DNA of 64,000 nt from Petaurus breviceps papuanus (taxonomy: Eukaryota > Chordata > Mammalia > Diprotodontia > Petauridae): NCBI GenBank assembly GCA_028583685.1, contig JAMXIF010000032.1, forward strand, positions 9,909,797 to 9,973,796, in the 5' to 3' direction. This document shows, piece after piece, positions 30,996 through 41,574 of this stretch. Both the position numbers and the translations under genes were made by a program. The notes under the pieces were generated by a model. The model saw nothing but the letters and a program-made list of their open reading frames with translations. It did no database searches and was not told where the DNA came from. Position 1 is the stretch's first letter. Every line of letters begins with the position of its first letter.

Positions 30996-31020
30996 CCTAG
31001 TTGATAATTGTCTTCTTTGC

Positions 31021-31215
31021 CAAGAGCTCTCCATCTGGGGTCTGTGAACTTGTGTGTGTGTGTTTAAATTTTGATAACTATATTTTAATATAATTGGTTT
31101 CTTTTATGATCTTGTGAATTTTGTTTTGCTCACTTAAAAACATTTTTGGAGGAATCCCTAGGCTTTGGCACACTGACTAAGGAGTCCATGACCCAAAAAA
31201 AGTTAAGAATCCCCT
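31021..31215 (+). mobile_element. hAT non-autonomous transposon
   Basis: CATCTGGGGTCTGTGAACTT, TTTTGATAACTATATTTTAA, TATAATTGGTTTCTTTTATG and AAAAGTTAAGAATCCCCT. Same family as 7511; left end decayed. Confidence 0.75.
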
Positions 31216-31855
31216 ATACAATACTATGCATGTATTGCCAATTTTCAGATAATTAGAGTATGAAAGAAATTAAAAATCACAGGTCTAGCCTAGAAAAAGC
31301 TATACTTAGCATAAAACTAATGAAGATAGCTTCTCTTTCCCTTGTCACCATTCAGGAGGCAGACATTTGGGGAGCTTGCTAGCTTGAGCATGGTTTATCA
31401 CTTCACTGTGAGGGTGCAAGTCATTCAAAGTTCTAGTCAGTCTGTGATCTCATCACCGCCGGTATTCCCTTCAGTGATGCAAATTGCAATCCATTTCATG
31501 GCTACAGAAGCTCCGATTATTGGTGAATTTTGCTTTAGACTTTGTTTTTGAGGTTATAATATCCTAAAAGATGGAGGTGGGCGGGGGGAGATGAAGACTA
31601 GCATTCGATAGTTGCAAAGTACATCCCGAAAGTGGGCTTAGAAACAACAGCAACATGCAAAATGAATAGTTCCAAGCTTCATTTCTGTCTATGACATGAA
31701 GAAAAGGGAGAGGAGGAATAGGCGATTGGGTTTGCCTAATTGGGTCTATTTGCCTATTTTATACAGTGAAAGGATCTAGGATTTCATCAACATGAATTAT
31801 CCCCAGTGTGGGAATTCCTACCACCAATGCAGATTATACCCCTATAGCCAAAAAG
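31216..31855. other. Unassigned, with a motif shared with 58404-58455
   Basis: TCTGTGATCTCATCA at 31441 followed by TTCCCTTCAGTGATGCAAAT is repeated in diverged form at 58404-58445. This points to a dispersed repeat I cannot name. No exon recognised. Confidence 0.35.
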
Positions 31856-31857
31856 CT

Positions 31858-32010
31858 AGAAGGACCTTCAGAAGTAAACCAATGGCCTCATTTTCCGGAT
31901 GAAGAAATCTTAAGGCCAGAGAAGTTGTGACTTACCCAATGTCACACAGGCAGTAAGAAGCAGTGTCAGAATTTGAACTCAGGTCCTGGGACTCCAATTT
32001 CAGCATTTAA
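31858..32010 (-). repeat. MIR-type SINE, antisense
   Basis: GGCCTCATTTTCCGGATGAA, GACTTACCCAATGTCACACA, GAATTTGAACTCAGGTCC. Confidence 0.65.
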
Positions 32011-32575
32011 ATAAATCTTAGCAGCTTCCTGAAAAGGTTAAGTGGGTCTACCCAGATTCGTAGATAGGATAAGTGTCAGAGGCAAGACCTGAACCCAAAT
32101 CGTCCTGACTCTAAGTCTTCTCCTCTACCCATTAAATCATATCTTTTCTTTTGAACACCAAGAATATTCCTTAGCTGAGGCTCCCAAGAGGCTGGTGGTG
32201 TGGGAAGTACTTGGGAATGGGTCAGCAGAAAAGCATGGAAGACCCAAATGAGACAGAACACGTAGATCCCAAGGACCTTTGGACCACGTATGATTCATGT
32301 CCCAGATCAAAAGGAAGCTGCCGTCCCCAGGATCTGCATTGCTGGTTCCAAGAACCCTGGATTTTTAAAATGCCTGACTATACAGTAATACGGTGGAGGG
32401 AAAGGGTGGAGTGTCTGAATAATCCTGTGGGCAGGAAAATTTGGGAGCAGCTTTTTCTTCAGGCTACTCTCTACTCCACCCCAGGTATTTTTCCAAATTA
32501 GGATGGAACTGCAACACACAGTCACACAGGCTTCTCAATTGCTTAATCAGCCTGCCTTCAAATTAGCCCTAGGGC
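32011..32575. other. Largely unassigned; weak MIR-like scrap
   Basis: 32045-32130 (GTGTCAGAGGCAAGACCTGA, CCCAAATCGTCCTGACTCTA) resembles an antisense SINE head. The rest shows no feature. Confidence 0.35.
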
Positions 32576-32579
32576 AGTC

Positions 32580-32815
32580 AGGGCCATAGCTGGTATTTAT
32601 CTAGGATTTTAATTCATACATTGGCTCATCCGAGCAACACCCAGAGATAGGTGCTTTTATTCTCCCTGCCCCCATTTTACAGATGAAGACACTGAGGCTC
32701 ATCAAGGTTAAATGACTTGCCCAGGGTCATGCAGCCAGCAAGGGGCCAAGATAATAATTGAACCAAGGTCTTCTAGGTTCCAAATCCAACACTCTAACTG
32801 CTGTATCTTGCTGCA
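32580..32815 (-). repeat. MIR-type SINE, antisense, long
   Basis: GGTGCTTTTATTCTCCCTGC, CCCATTTTACAGATGAAGAC, GACTTGCCCAGGGTCATGCA, ACTCTAACTGCTGTATCTTG. Confidence 0.75.
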
Positions 32816-33160
32816 TCTCTGACCAGGGTGCTGAGATTTCTGTGAGGATACCACAGTGATGGTCTGGCTTCCCTTCCTTAGAACTTGATTCCTGAGGGAG
32901 AACTGCCTCACGCTTCCACTGAACAAGGGTGTATGTGCTTCTGCTAACTAACCCTTCTGCATCCTATCCCCCAGACAGGACTTAGACCCATCCTTTGTTT
33001 GAACAAGAACTGTTTCCTCGAAACACCTACTTCCAAACTCAGATTCACTCTCCAAGTACAAATTTCCAAGTCTGCCTCACTTTAAGCAAACATCATATAA
33101 ATTTGAAGATTTTTTTTTAATGTGAGATTTTTCTTTAAGCAAGATGCATTTGTTAATTTA
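32816..33160. other. No recognised feature
   Basis: Unique sequence without repeat or exon signature. Confidence 0.4.
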
Positions 33161-33164
33161 TACT

Positions 33165-33402
33165 TTGTTGTTGAATTATTTCAGTTGTGTCTGACTCTTT
33201 GTGACCTCATTGTGGGTTTTTTTGGCAGACACTGGAGTGGTTCACCATTTCCTTCTCCAGCTCATTTTATAGATGAGGAAACTGAGGCCAACATGGTTAA
33301 GTGACTTGCCCAGGGCCACACAGCTAGTAAATGTCTGAAGTTGGATTTGAATTCAGGTCTTCCAGGCTGGGGGCTCTAACCACTGTACTATCTAGCTGCC
33401 CT
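33165..33402 (-). repeat. MAR1-type CORE-SINE, antisense
   Basis: TTGTTGTTGAATTATTTCAG, GTGTCTGACTCTTTGTGACC, CATTTCCTTCTCCAGCTCAT, ATCTAGCTGCCC. Flanks TTAATTTATAC and TTAATTTACAC fit a target duplication. Confidence 0.92.
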
Positions 33403-33534
33403 TTAATTTACACACTCCTTCATAATTATTCTTCACTTGCTTTCATATGAGGCTCTGTTCTGTCTCCCCAAATCACTCTCCAGAAATGGGAACCATTATT
33501 TGGGTCTTTCTGGTTACTCTCCATCTGCAGAATC

Positions 33535-33660
33535 ACACATTCTTAGAAGTGACAGGAGCTTTAGAGCTGGTCTAGGCCAACCCCATCATTTTACAAACGA
33601 GGAGACTGAAGCGGGGAGCAGTAAAGTGATATGTCACAAGGTTACACAGGGGGTTGCTTG
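33535..33660 (-). repeat. MIR-type fragment, antisense
   Basis: CCCCATCATTTTACAAACGA, GGAGACTGAAGC, CACAAGGTTACACAGG. 33661-33904 holds nothing recognised. Confidence 0.5.
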
Positions 33661-33904
33661 GCTTTCATCATTGTCTGCACGAGCTCTAAATATAGCAAGT
33701 TCTCAGGGTTGCTGGTTGGAACTGAATTCTCGAGATCAGTGGTCTCCAAATGTTTTCAATTTCTCATTCCTACTAGTAAAAATATTTGTGAGCATAACCC
33801 CCAATATGAATATGCTATTTACTTACTTAGAAGTTACATACACATACCAATGGGCTAATGCTTATATTCATTATACAACTTACACAAAAATGTCAATTTT
33901 TAAA

Positions 33905-34350
33905 AGGATAACATGAAGATGAGTTAACACGTGATCTCAGAAGCAATAGGGAGCCAGTGGACTTTATTGAGTAAGATAGTTACATGGTCAGACCTATGCT
34001 TTAGGAAAATCCCTGGGATAGCACTGTGGAAGATAGACAGGAGAGGAGAGAAATTTGAGTCAGACCGGGAGATTTGGAGGCTATTTTTAGACCAGAGAGA
34101 GGTGATGAGGTCTTGAATAAGAATGGTGACTGTGTGAGTAGACAGGGCAGATTTGAGAAATATTGTAGAGGTAGAAAAGACATGATTTGTCAAATGGTTA
34201 GATATGCTGGATGAATGAAAGCAAAGGGTGAGGATGAGACTGAAATCGGGAGCTGAGGTGAATGGACAGATGGTCACGTCCTTGACAGAGATACAGAAGT
34301 TTGGGAGAGAAATAGGTTTGGAGGGGGAAGATGGTGTAATGAGATCTTCA
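33905..34350 (+). repeat. Unclassified long old repeat, 3' half
   Basis: AAGCAATAGGGAGCCAGTGG, ACTTTATTGAGTAAGATAGT, TACATGGTCAGACCTATGCT and TTTAGGAAAATCCCTGGG. It parallels 26165-26650. Confidence 0.5.
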
Positions 34351-34985
34351 ATGCAGTCTTTATCGTCTCACAAAACACGGAAATGGGTTTGAGGGAACCA
34401 GACGTTGCCAGAGCCCTGAGTCAGCAAAGGGGCACAGAGCCAGCTGAGGGGTTCCTGCTACAGTCACAAGATGATCTGGAGGACAGGGTGTGGGTCCCCT
34501 GCCAGGGAGGGGAGTGGATTTTGCTAACATCACCTGTACTGCTTATGCTTTGGAAACCCAAGTCAATTTTAGTTTATAATCACCCTGAAGGTCCCATATG
34601 GGTGCAAAAAAGGAGAGGTTGGGAGTTTTTACAGAGTAGAAAGGGGTGGAGTGGTCGTGTTGGAGACAAGCCTTATGGGGAGCCTGGGATGCAACCCATC
34701 TTCCCACTCTCCAATCAGAGGATCATGCACCCTTTGGGTCAGGCAAGGACCTCCACCTGGAAAACCAATGGTGTAGAATGGATGATCACAGATGCCTAAC
34801 CTCTTCCAAAACATCTCATCAGGTCTTGATTTTAGGCAACAATAATAATAAAATAACATATTTATATTGTATGTTTAAGTGTACAAAGTGCTTTAAATAT
34901 ATCATTTCATTTGATCCTATCTGAAAGGAATGCAGTCTAGTGAGAAGAATTGTAGACTGAGAGTCACGTGACCTGGGTTCTAAGA
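34351..34985. other. Unassigned, MIR scrap at right
   Basis: An open frame of 138 codons (34383-34799) has no recognisable domain. 34935-34985 resembles a MIR head (GTGAGAAGAATTGTAGACTG). Confidence 0.35.
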
Positions 34986-34989
34986 AAAA

Positions 34990-35445
34990 ATAGAAGTAAA
35001 AATCATTTACAGAGTTCTGAGAATCAGATATGAAAATGAATCTGAAATGGCCAACGGGGAAATTTGTTTTCCTTGACTACATGTATTTGTCACAAGGATT
35101 TTGCTTTTGTTTTTCAAATGGGGTGGGGTCAGGAAGAAAAGGGGAGCTAGAGATGGGGTCATCGAATAAAATTCAAAGAAGATCATTGGAATATTTTTTT
35201 AAATGCACAGAAAAGAACATAGGGCAAGCCGAAAGGAAACAAAGGGATGTAGGACAGCTTTGTGACTATATGTTAAATTGATTATATACTTCAAAGGAAA
35301 AGCAAACTATGGAATAGAGACTTATGGTTTCATGGACAATCCTCTTTTTTTCTGTCTTATTTTATATTTGGAAATGTTCATGTTATGTGGTGTTTGCTAA
35401 GTTCAGAATAAAATAAAAAAAGAAATAGAAAACAAATATGGAAGC
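34990..35445 (+). repeat. L1-type LINE 3' end, second 3'-UTR type
   Basis: AAATGGCCAACGGGGAAATT, TGTTTTCCTTGACTACATGT, GTCACAAGGATTTTGC, ATTTGGAAATGTTCATGTTA, GTTCAGAATAAAATAAAAAA. Shares its first half with 37501-37700 and relates to 12222-12485. Confidence 0.6.
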
Positions 35446-35491
35446 AATTTGAGCAGTATAAAGTGTGATTTAAATGTATGGCAGTAATAAT

Positions 35492-35722
35492 ATCTAGGTC
35501 ACATACTGGGCTTGGAATCAGGAAGACATCTTCATAAGCTCAAATCCTGCCTCTGAGACTTACTAACTGTGTGACCCTAGGTAAGTCACTTACCCCAGTT
35601 TGCCTTAGTTTCCTCATCTGTAAAATGAGCTGGAGAAGGAAATATCAAACCACTCTAGTATCTTTGCCAAGAAAACCCCAAATGGGGTCATGAAGAGTCA
35701 GACACAACTCAACAACAAAAAG
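35492..35722 (+). repeat. MAR1-type CORE-SINE
   Basis: CTTGGAATCAGGAAGACATC, GTTTCCTCATCTGTAAAATG, AGCTGGAGAAGGAAATATCA, CCCCAAATGGGGTCATGAAG, AGTCAGACACAACTCAACAA. Confidence 0.92.
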
Positions 35723-35772
35723 TAGTATCTATATAAAACTCAAGTGTGGAGAGGCAATGTAGTCTAATGTAG

Positions 35773-36578
35773 GTGTTCCCAACCTTGGGCATATGTATTC
35801 CCACTGGGTATAAGAGACATGCAAAGGAGGCATGGTGAATATTGAGTAAGTTACCACTTTATCCTACTGAAATATTCCAAAAATAACAGTGAAAAAAATT
35901 GTGGATTGGAGAGAGAATGTGTGAGGGAGAGGTGAGGAAAGTGGGAGAACGAGAAAATTGAAGGGATAATTTCTACTAACAAAAACTAAATAAATGAGAT
36001 CTGGATACAAAACCCTTTTCATGTTAATCTAGAAAAAAAAATCAATGGCAACAACCTGCTGAAAGATGACCTAATTGGTTTTCAATTGGAATTGATTTGT
36101 AGTCCAAGATGTTATAAAAGAGTTGGTGTATTCTTAGTCCATTCTTACTAAGCATGTTCGTAAGGCTTTAATCCTATTTATAACAACTTGTCTCTATGAA
36201 TCAGGATTCTTGGTCCTGTTCTCAGTCAAATCCAAAGAAAATTACCTGGAGGCTACATATGACATGGGGGTATCTCTTTCAAAAGCAATGCCAAGAATAA
36301 AACTGTTGGTTGACAAGAAGTAGGATCAGGGGTCTCACTAATTTATACGACTGTGTTCAGATTTACATTTAGCAGTGTTTATGATACTAAAAGATGTTAA
36401 GATGTTGTTACATATGGAATAAAGTTTTCTTCCTGAAAAACAAATCTATTTTATTTCTTATGTGTGTATGCATGGCAAAACTCAAGAATTTATTTTCTTT
36501 CATTTTGAATAGCAGTACAAGAAGTTTTATCGAAAGCCAAGGTGTATGAGGAGTAAAAAAGTTGGGAACCTCTGGTGT
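35773..36578 (+). mobile_element. hAT (Charlie-like) DNA transposon with transposase remnant
   Basis: Inverted ends TAGGTGTTCCCAACCTTGGG and AGTTGGGAACCTCTGG enclose about 800 bases. Between about 36180 and 36345 a frame reads ESGFLVLFSVKSKENYLEAT, then DMGVSLSKAMPRIKLLVDKK. This matches the C-terminal dimerisation end of hAT transposases (CESGFS...K..NRL....DLR.ALS...P.I..L). A stop lies directly after DKK and others lie upstream. The catalytic N-terminal and central parts are not recognisable, so it is an internally deleted, dead copy. Confidence 0.75.
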
Positions 36579-36584
36579 AAATAT

Positions 36585-36925
36585 CCTGCTTTGGAGTCAG
36601 GAAGGCCTGGATTCCAGGTCCAGCTCTGAAAGCACAATCACTAGCTGTCCCTTTTTGTTTTTGTAAGTTGTGACTGACTCTTCATGACCCCATTTGGGAT
36701 TTTCTTGGCAAGAATACTGGAATGGTTTGCCATCAGCTTAATTTACAGATGAGGAAAGTGAGGCGAATAGAGTTAAATAATCTGCCTAGGGTCACACAGC
36801 TAGTAGTGTCTAAGGCCAGATTTGAACTCAGAAAGATCAGTCTTTTTGATTTCAGGCTGGGTATTGTATCTACTGTACTACCTTGCTGTCTGAGTTTAGG
36901 CAAGTCATTAAACCTCTCAAAATCC
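36585..36925 (+). repeat. MIR-type SINE split by a MAR1
   Basis: 36585-36649 (CTTTGGAGTCAGGAAGGCCT) and 36889-36925 (GGCAAGTCATTAAACCTC) are two parts of one sense MIR. Confidence 0.65.
36650..36890 (-). repeat. MAR1-type CORE-SINE, antisense, inside a MIR
   Basis: TTTTTGTTTTTGTAAGTTGT, GACTCTTCATGACCCCATTT, AGGGTCACACAGCTAGTAGT, GTACTACCTTGCTGTC. A short piece of the CCTTCTCCAGCTC region is missing. Confidence 0.9.
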
Positions 36926-36970
36926 CCCCTCCGCCCCCTTCCCTGGCTTCCCTCCAGCAAACCTCTAAGA

Positions 36971-37233
36971 CAAGGTTTCTTAATCTTTTTGGTATCATAG
37001 ATACTTTCAGGAGTCTGGTGAAGCCATCCCTCCTCAGAATAGTGGGAAAGCAGGGCAATTGGGGTTAAGTGACTTGCCCAAGATCACACAGCTAGTAAGT
37101 GTTAAGTGTCTGAGGCCAGATTTGGATTCAGGTCCTCCTGACTACAGGGCTGGTGCTCTATTCACCGTGCCACCTAACTGCCCCCAAGATATTCTTAAAA
37201 ACAAGTTCAGGGACTCTAGGTTGAGAACTCCTG
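36971..37233 (-). mobile_element. hAT non-autonomous transposon split by a SINE
   Basis: CAAGGTTTCTTAATCTTTTT and GGTTGAGAACTCCTG ends; interior CAGGAGTCTGGTGAAGCCAT and ACAAGTTCAGGGACTCTAG, inverted relative to 7511. Confidence 0.8.
37042..37187 (-). repeat. SINE family A, antisense, inside the hAT
   Basis: AGCAGGGCAATTGGGGTTAA, GTGACTTGCCCAAGATCACA, CACCGTGCCACCTAACTGCC. Confidence 0.9.
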
Positions 37234-37394
37234 AAATACTGTAGGTTACAAAGTAAATGCCTTCCTGTATTGCTAGAGTAAATTTTCTCTCCCAGATCTC
37301 CTTAATGAAATCACAAGTGTAGTGCAAAAAAATTCCTTAAACCTAAAATGAATTAAAATTCCATGTTGAGAATCTTTTGAAAATATAACACTTT

Positions 37395-37461
37395 CCCTCA
37401 CTCGTGCATATATGCGTATGTGTACATATATACATATGCATACATATACATATACATACCT

Positions 37462-37503
<42 letters not shown>

Positions 37504-37700
37504 GATGTGGCCAATAGGAATGTTTTCCTTGACTGGGCACATTTATTACGAGGGTTTTGTTTTTCTTCCTTTCTTTCCTTTTCAACGTCACTATATATGG
37601 AGGAGCTTTGGAGGGGGTGGGAGGGAAAGAAAATAGATTTTTGTTCATTGAAAAGTTTAAATTCAAAAACGTTTCAAAGCTCTGATGAGTCATCTACCAC
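37395..37700 (+). repeat. (TA/CA)n microsatellite joined to an L1-type 3' end
   Basis: TATG/CATA units and (CA)n to 37500, then GATGTGGCCAATAGGAATGT, TTTCCTTGACTGGGCACATT, GAGGGTTTTGTTTTTCTTCC and a purine run. The second part matches 35045-35130. 37701-37920 is unassigned. Confidence 0.65.
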
Positions 37701-37923
37701 CGAAAGAACAATATTTTGCTCTGCTGATACCCCAGGGGTGACAGTCAGGATTGGGAACTGCTAGTCTAAATTAAATCTTGCTCATTGCAAAAGGTACTGG
37801 CTGATAAAGCCTCAGTTAAGCTCTGAGGAACAAGCCACCGGTGAATCAAGAACATTCCTTCACCCAAGGGTCCTCACCCCCTAGCATTAGGGGCATGAGG
37901 GGTTCAGGATAAGTATCACATTG

Positions 37924-38178
37924 TTGAAGTTGAGTCATTTCAGTAATGTCTGACTCTTTGTGACCCCATTTGAGATTTTCTAGGCAAAGACACTTGGAGT
38001 AGTTTGCCATTTCCTTCTCCAGCCCATTTTACAGATGAGGAAACTGAGGCAAACAGGGTTAAATGACTTGCCCAGGGTCACACAGCTAGCAAGTATCTGA
38101 GGTCAGATTTGAACTCGGGAAGATGAGTCTTCCTGACTCCAGACCAGGTGCTCTATCCACTGTACCACCCAGCTACTC
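37924..38178 (-). repeat. MAR1-type CORE-SINE, antisense
   Basis: TTGAAGTTGAGTCATTTCAG, GTCTGACTCTTTGTGACCCC, CCTTCTCCAGCCCATTTTAC, GTACCACCCAGCTACTC. Full length. Confidence 0.93.
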
Positions 38179-38244
38179 TGGTGTGGGGCTAGCTGGATTT
38201 CAAACGGATGGAATTGCTCAGGGATCCATGCCCACTGGAGAAAT

Positions 38245-38890
38245 GCAGGCCTAGAGCTATGAAATCATGGACTCTGAGTGTCGAAAAGGACAGAGAGCAC
38301 AGGGTCATAGAAGAAACTGAGACCATCTCATCCAATCAATGTCCCCAAAGAAATTTCTCCTCAACAACATCTCCCACTGAAGATCTCCAGTCAAAAGAAA
38401 CGTGTTGCTTCTTGAGGAAGCCCATCCCACTTCTGGGTGATTCTGATAGTTCTGGACTTTTTCTTTGTGTTATGATGACACTGGCCTCTCTGCATCTCCT
38501 GATGACTGCTCCTCCTTCTTTTCTCTGGGGCCAACCAGACCAAGGCCAACACCTCTTTCACTGTGATAACTCCTCGGGGGCAGCTGTCCTGTCCCTGCTA
38601 AGCCTTCTCTTCTCCCAACAGGATGCCCCCAAGTTCTTTCATATGATTTCTGAATAGCATGGCTTCTGGTCCTTTCATGGTTCTTGTATCCATCTTCTGG
38701 ATGGATTTCTAAGAGAAGGGCGTCTCTGGCTGACTCCTTGTTCTCTGCTACCATCATAAAATTCATAAATGTCTGGCTGTAAAACCCCAGGGAGGAGACA
38801 GGGAACCAAACTGGTAGAGAAGACAGGAGAAGCTGTGGGAGAAAATTCTGCAGAGTCAGAGTTCTGTAACTCTCCCCATTCTGATCTATC
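38245..38890 (-). repeat. CR1/L3-type LINE, 3' region, antisense
   Basis: ACTGAAGATCTCCAGTC, TTGAGGAAGCCCATCCCACT, TTCTCTGGGGCCAACCAGAC, AAGCCTTCTCTTCTCCCAAC and CATCTTCTGGATGGATTTCT follow the order of the amniote CR1 ORF2 C-terminus read backwards. The 149-codon frame on the plus strand is a shadow. Confidence 0.75.
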
Positions 38891-38899
38891 CACACCCAG

Positions 38900-39668
38900 C
38901 TGACAAAATGATTTTCCTTCAGGTCACACTCTTACTCAATAAACTCCTTTGGCTCCCTCTCACCACTAGGATTAAATGTGAGCCTCTCCACAACCTGGCT
39001 CCCTCCTAGTTTTATTACACATTAATCCCCTTCGAGTACTTCATGGTCCAACAGAACTGACCTTGCTCCTGCTCGCACCAAGGCACTCTATCTCCGTGTC
39101 CTTTCCTGGCTGCCCCTCACGTCTGCAACACTCTCACTCCCCCCTCTACTTCTTAGACTCTAGTTTTCTTGAAGATTCAGCTCAGGGGCCACTTTCCACA
39201 TGAAGCCTTTTCTTCCCCACCCTCCCCTCACCCTCTCTGTCAGGGCCTGTATGGACAGCCAGGTGGTGCAATGGATAGAGCACTGGGCCTGGAGTCAGTA
39301 AGACCTGAGTTCAAATGTGGTCTCTGACCCTTACTAGCTGTATGACCCTGAGCAAGTCACTTAACCGCTATTTGCCTCAGTTTCCTCATCTTTAAAATGG
39401 GGATGATAATAGCACCCACTTCCCAGAGTCGCTGTGAGGATCAAATGAGATAATAATTGTTAAATGTTAGTTGTTAGCTATGAGGGCCTTCCCCACTAAA
39501 ATTACCTTGAGCTATTTCATATGTGCCTATATAGGAATTCATGTCACCTCCTACAAGAATGCAAGCTCCTTGAAGGCAGGACGACTGTTTTGTTTTTGTC
39601 TTTGTATCCTCATCACCTAGCGTGGTACCTGATGTATAGTATACACTTAATAAATGTTTGTGGAGTGA
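38900..39668 (+). repeat. L2 LINE 3' end split by a SINE
   Basis: Left: TTTGGCTCCCTCTCACCACT, AGCCTCTCCACAACCTGGCT, AAGATTCAGCTCAGGGGCCA. Right, from 39483: AATGCAAGCTCCTTGAAGGC and ACACTTAATAAATGTTTGTG. The most complete L2 here. Confidence 0.85.
39245..39482 (+). repeat. CORE-SINE with MIR-type tail, inside L2
   Basis: GGACAGCCAGGTGGTGCAAT, GGATAGAGCACTGGGCCTGG, GCCTCAGTTTCCTCATCTTT, GTCGCTGTGAGGATCAAATG. AGGGCCT on both sides may be the duplicated target. Confidence 0.88.
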
Positions 39669-39682
39669 TTGGTTAATTAATT

Positions 39683-40135
39683 AGAGATCATTTAAGTCTA
39701 TTATTTTATAGAAGAAAAAAGAGAGACTCAAGACTTTACCCAAGGTCACAGCCAAACAGCGGCAGGGCTGGGTTCAGGATGAAATGACTGTTTTCACCAT
39801 GTACACACCGTAACTTCCATTCTCTGTCAGCACAAGGAATGGCTACACATTGCCACTTCCTCGGCAGCCTGACAGCCTCGCCCAACAGGGTATTTTTCAA
39901 GAATGCAATGTCCCCTTGTTTCTTCACTGTGGCAGCACACAGACTCCTGGCTCCCAGGCGGGGTCCTGAGGGCATTTCATCATGGGTTTATATGCCATTC
40001 AGCAGCTTTTGAATTGCCCCAACCCCTGTTGTTCTAGGATTTGTTTGTAAGGGGCCAGAGAGGCCTTTCAGACCTGTGTTCTTAGTGTCTCACATTGAAA
40101 TGTAGGCTGCTGGATTTTGTCGTCCAATTTAAACA
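39683..40135. other. MIR scrap, then no recognised feature
   Basis: 39683-39790 is an antisense MIR (ACTTTACCCAAGGTCACAGC). 39791-40135 shows nothing recognised. Confidence 0.4.
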
Positions 40136-40140
40136 TACTT

Positions 40141-40271
40141 CACACACAGACACAGACACACACACAGACAGGGACACACAGACACACAGACACAGACACA
40201 CACACAGACAGGGACACACAGACACACACACAGACATGGACACACAGACACAGACACACACAGACACACAC
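40141..40271 (+). repeat. (CACAGA)n microsatellite
   Basis: CACAGACACA and CAGACAGGGACA units over 130 bases. 40272-40639 after it is unassigned. Confidence 0.95.
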
Positions 40272-40639
40272 ACCCCTCAGGCTGGCAGAAAGTACTTTCC
40301 ATCCCTTTTCTATTCCTCTTCCTCAGGGTAGTATCACTGGGTGGGGGGTTGGGAAGGGAGATAGTCATAGTCATAATAAAAGTTCAATAAGCAGAACTGG
40401 TTTTTCTTAGCCACAGGTATAGCACTAGATTCCCCCTCAAGAATGTGACGTGGCCTCCTGGTCTTTAAATTTGAAGCCGGTTTGCATTTGGGCTGAAGCA
40501 TTTACCTTTCTCTGGGGAAGCTCTTTCTGTTTCACAGGGACCTCAGCTATGCTCCACTTCCTCAGATTTCTTCTTCTTTTCTTCTCCTCCTCCTCTTCTC
40601 TCCCCAGCTGTTTGGTCCCCTGTGATAATGTCCTCCCTC

Positions 40640-40780
40640 TTTTTCCCTCTGCCCCTTGCTTTCCAGATCTCCTTAATGTATTGTCTTTTTCCACTAGAAT
40701 GTAAACTCCTTGAGGGCAGGAGGTGTCTTACCTACTTGTATTACCAGCACTTAGCACAGTGCCTGGCACATGGTAAACAG
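40640..40780 (+). repeat. L2 LINE 3' tail
   Basis: TGTAAACTCCTTGAGGGCAG, CAGCACTTAGCACAGTGCCT, GGCACATGGTAAACAGTAAA. Confidence 0.75.
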
Positions 40781-40790
40781 TAAATTCTCT

Positions 40791-41100
40791 ATCCTCTCTC
40801 TCTCTCTCTCTCTATCTGTATCTCTCTCTGTCTCTCTTCTCCTTTCCTCTTCCCATCTCTCCTCCCCACTCCCTCTCTTCATTTCTCTGTCTCTCTCTCT
40901 TCTCCTTTCTGTCTCTCCCCTTTCTCTCCTTTCCTCTTCTTTCTCTTTCCCTCTCCCTCTCTCCCTTTCTCTATGTCTCTATCTCTCCTTCTTCCTCTCC
41001 CTCTCCTCTCCCTCCTCTCCTCCCTCTCTTTCTATCTATTCTCTCTTCTCCTTCTCCTCCTCCTCCTTCTCTCTCTTTCTCTCTCTCCATTTATCTCTTC
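40791..41100 (+). repeat. Polypyrimidine (CT-rich) tract
   Basis: About 310 bases of C and T with few purines on this strand, built from CTCTC, CCTTT and CCTCC units. The serine/leucine-rich 113-codon frame is the repeat itself. 41101-41470 after it is unassigned. Confidence 0.93.
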
Positions 41101-41470
41101 TGGTCCTTTAAATAAAAGGTCCTTGTGTCCTATATAAGGTCCCCTGTGCCTCTGATGCAAAGACATAGCAAATGCCTATACAAACACCAGTTATCTAGCA
41201 ATATTACCCAAGGCAGAAATAGCAGGTGCATTCCAAAAGGATGCTGGGAAAGCCACTTTCCTTAAGTGTTATGATGTCAAGGGTATTCACTCCCCCATCC
41301 CTGAATGAAGGGGGAAAACATTGAATGATTCTGAGCACAGCAAAAGCAAACCCAAGTGCTTTTTCCCTAAAGCCACACATACCAGAAAGGAATCCTTCAT
41401 ACAGGTGAGTCATTCTCTGGTGTGACCAGCCATGCTGCTAATAGAGCAAAGGGAGGTATCACTGAGCAGA

Positions 41471-41570
41471 GACTGTGAGTGTGCTCAGAACAATGACAGG
41501 CATTAACAGCAATAAGAGAATAGAAGATACTGTCCCTGCCCTCAGAGAGTGTGATTCTAGTTATGCAGGA
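41471..41570 (+). repeat. Unclassified long old repeat, short 5' fragment
   Basis: AGAAGATACTGTCCCTGCCC, TCAGAGAGTGTGATTCTAG. Confidence 0.4.
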
Positions 41571-41574
41571 CTCA

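Noticed and set aside
37757-37785. ATTGGGAACTGCTAGTCTAAA as a second end for the hAT at 35773
   Set aside because: It has the same orientation as the right end at 36562-36578 and no partner was found; possibly a scrap of a related copy.
38208-38657. 149-codon plus-strand frame and 141-codon minus-strand frame
   Set aside because: They lie over an antisense CR1-type LINE; neither corresponds to the CR1 frame or to a host domain.
40141-40271. CRISPR-like short repeats
   Set aside because: Simple (CACAGA)n microsatellite without spacers, in a vertebrate genome.
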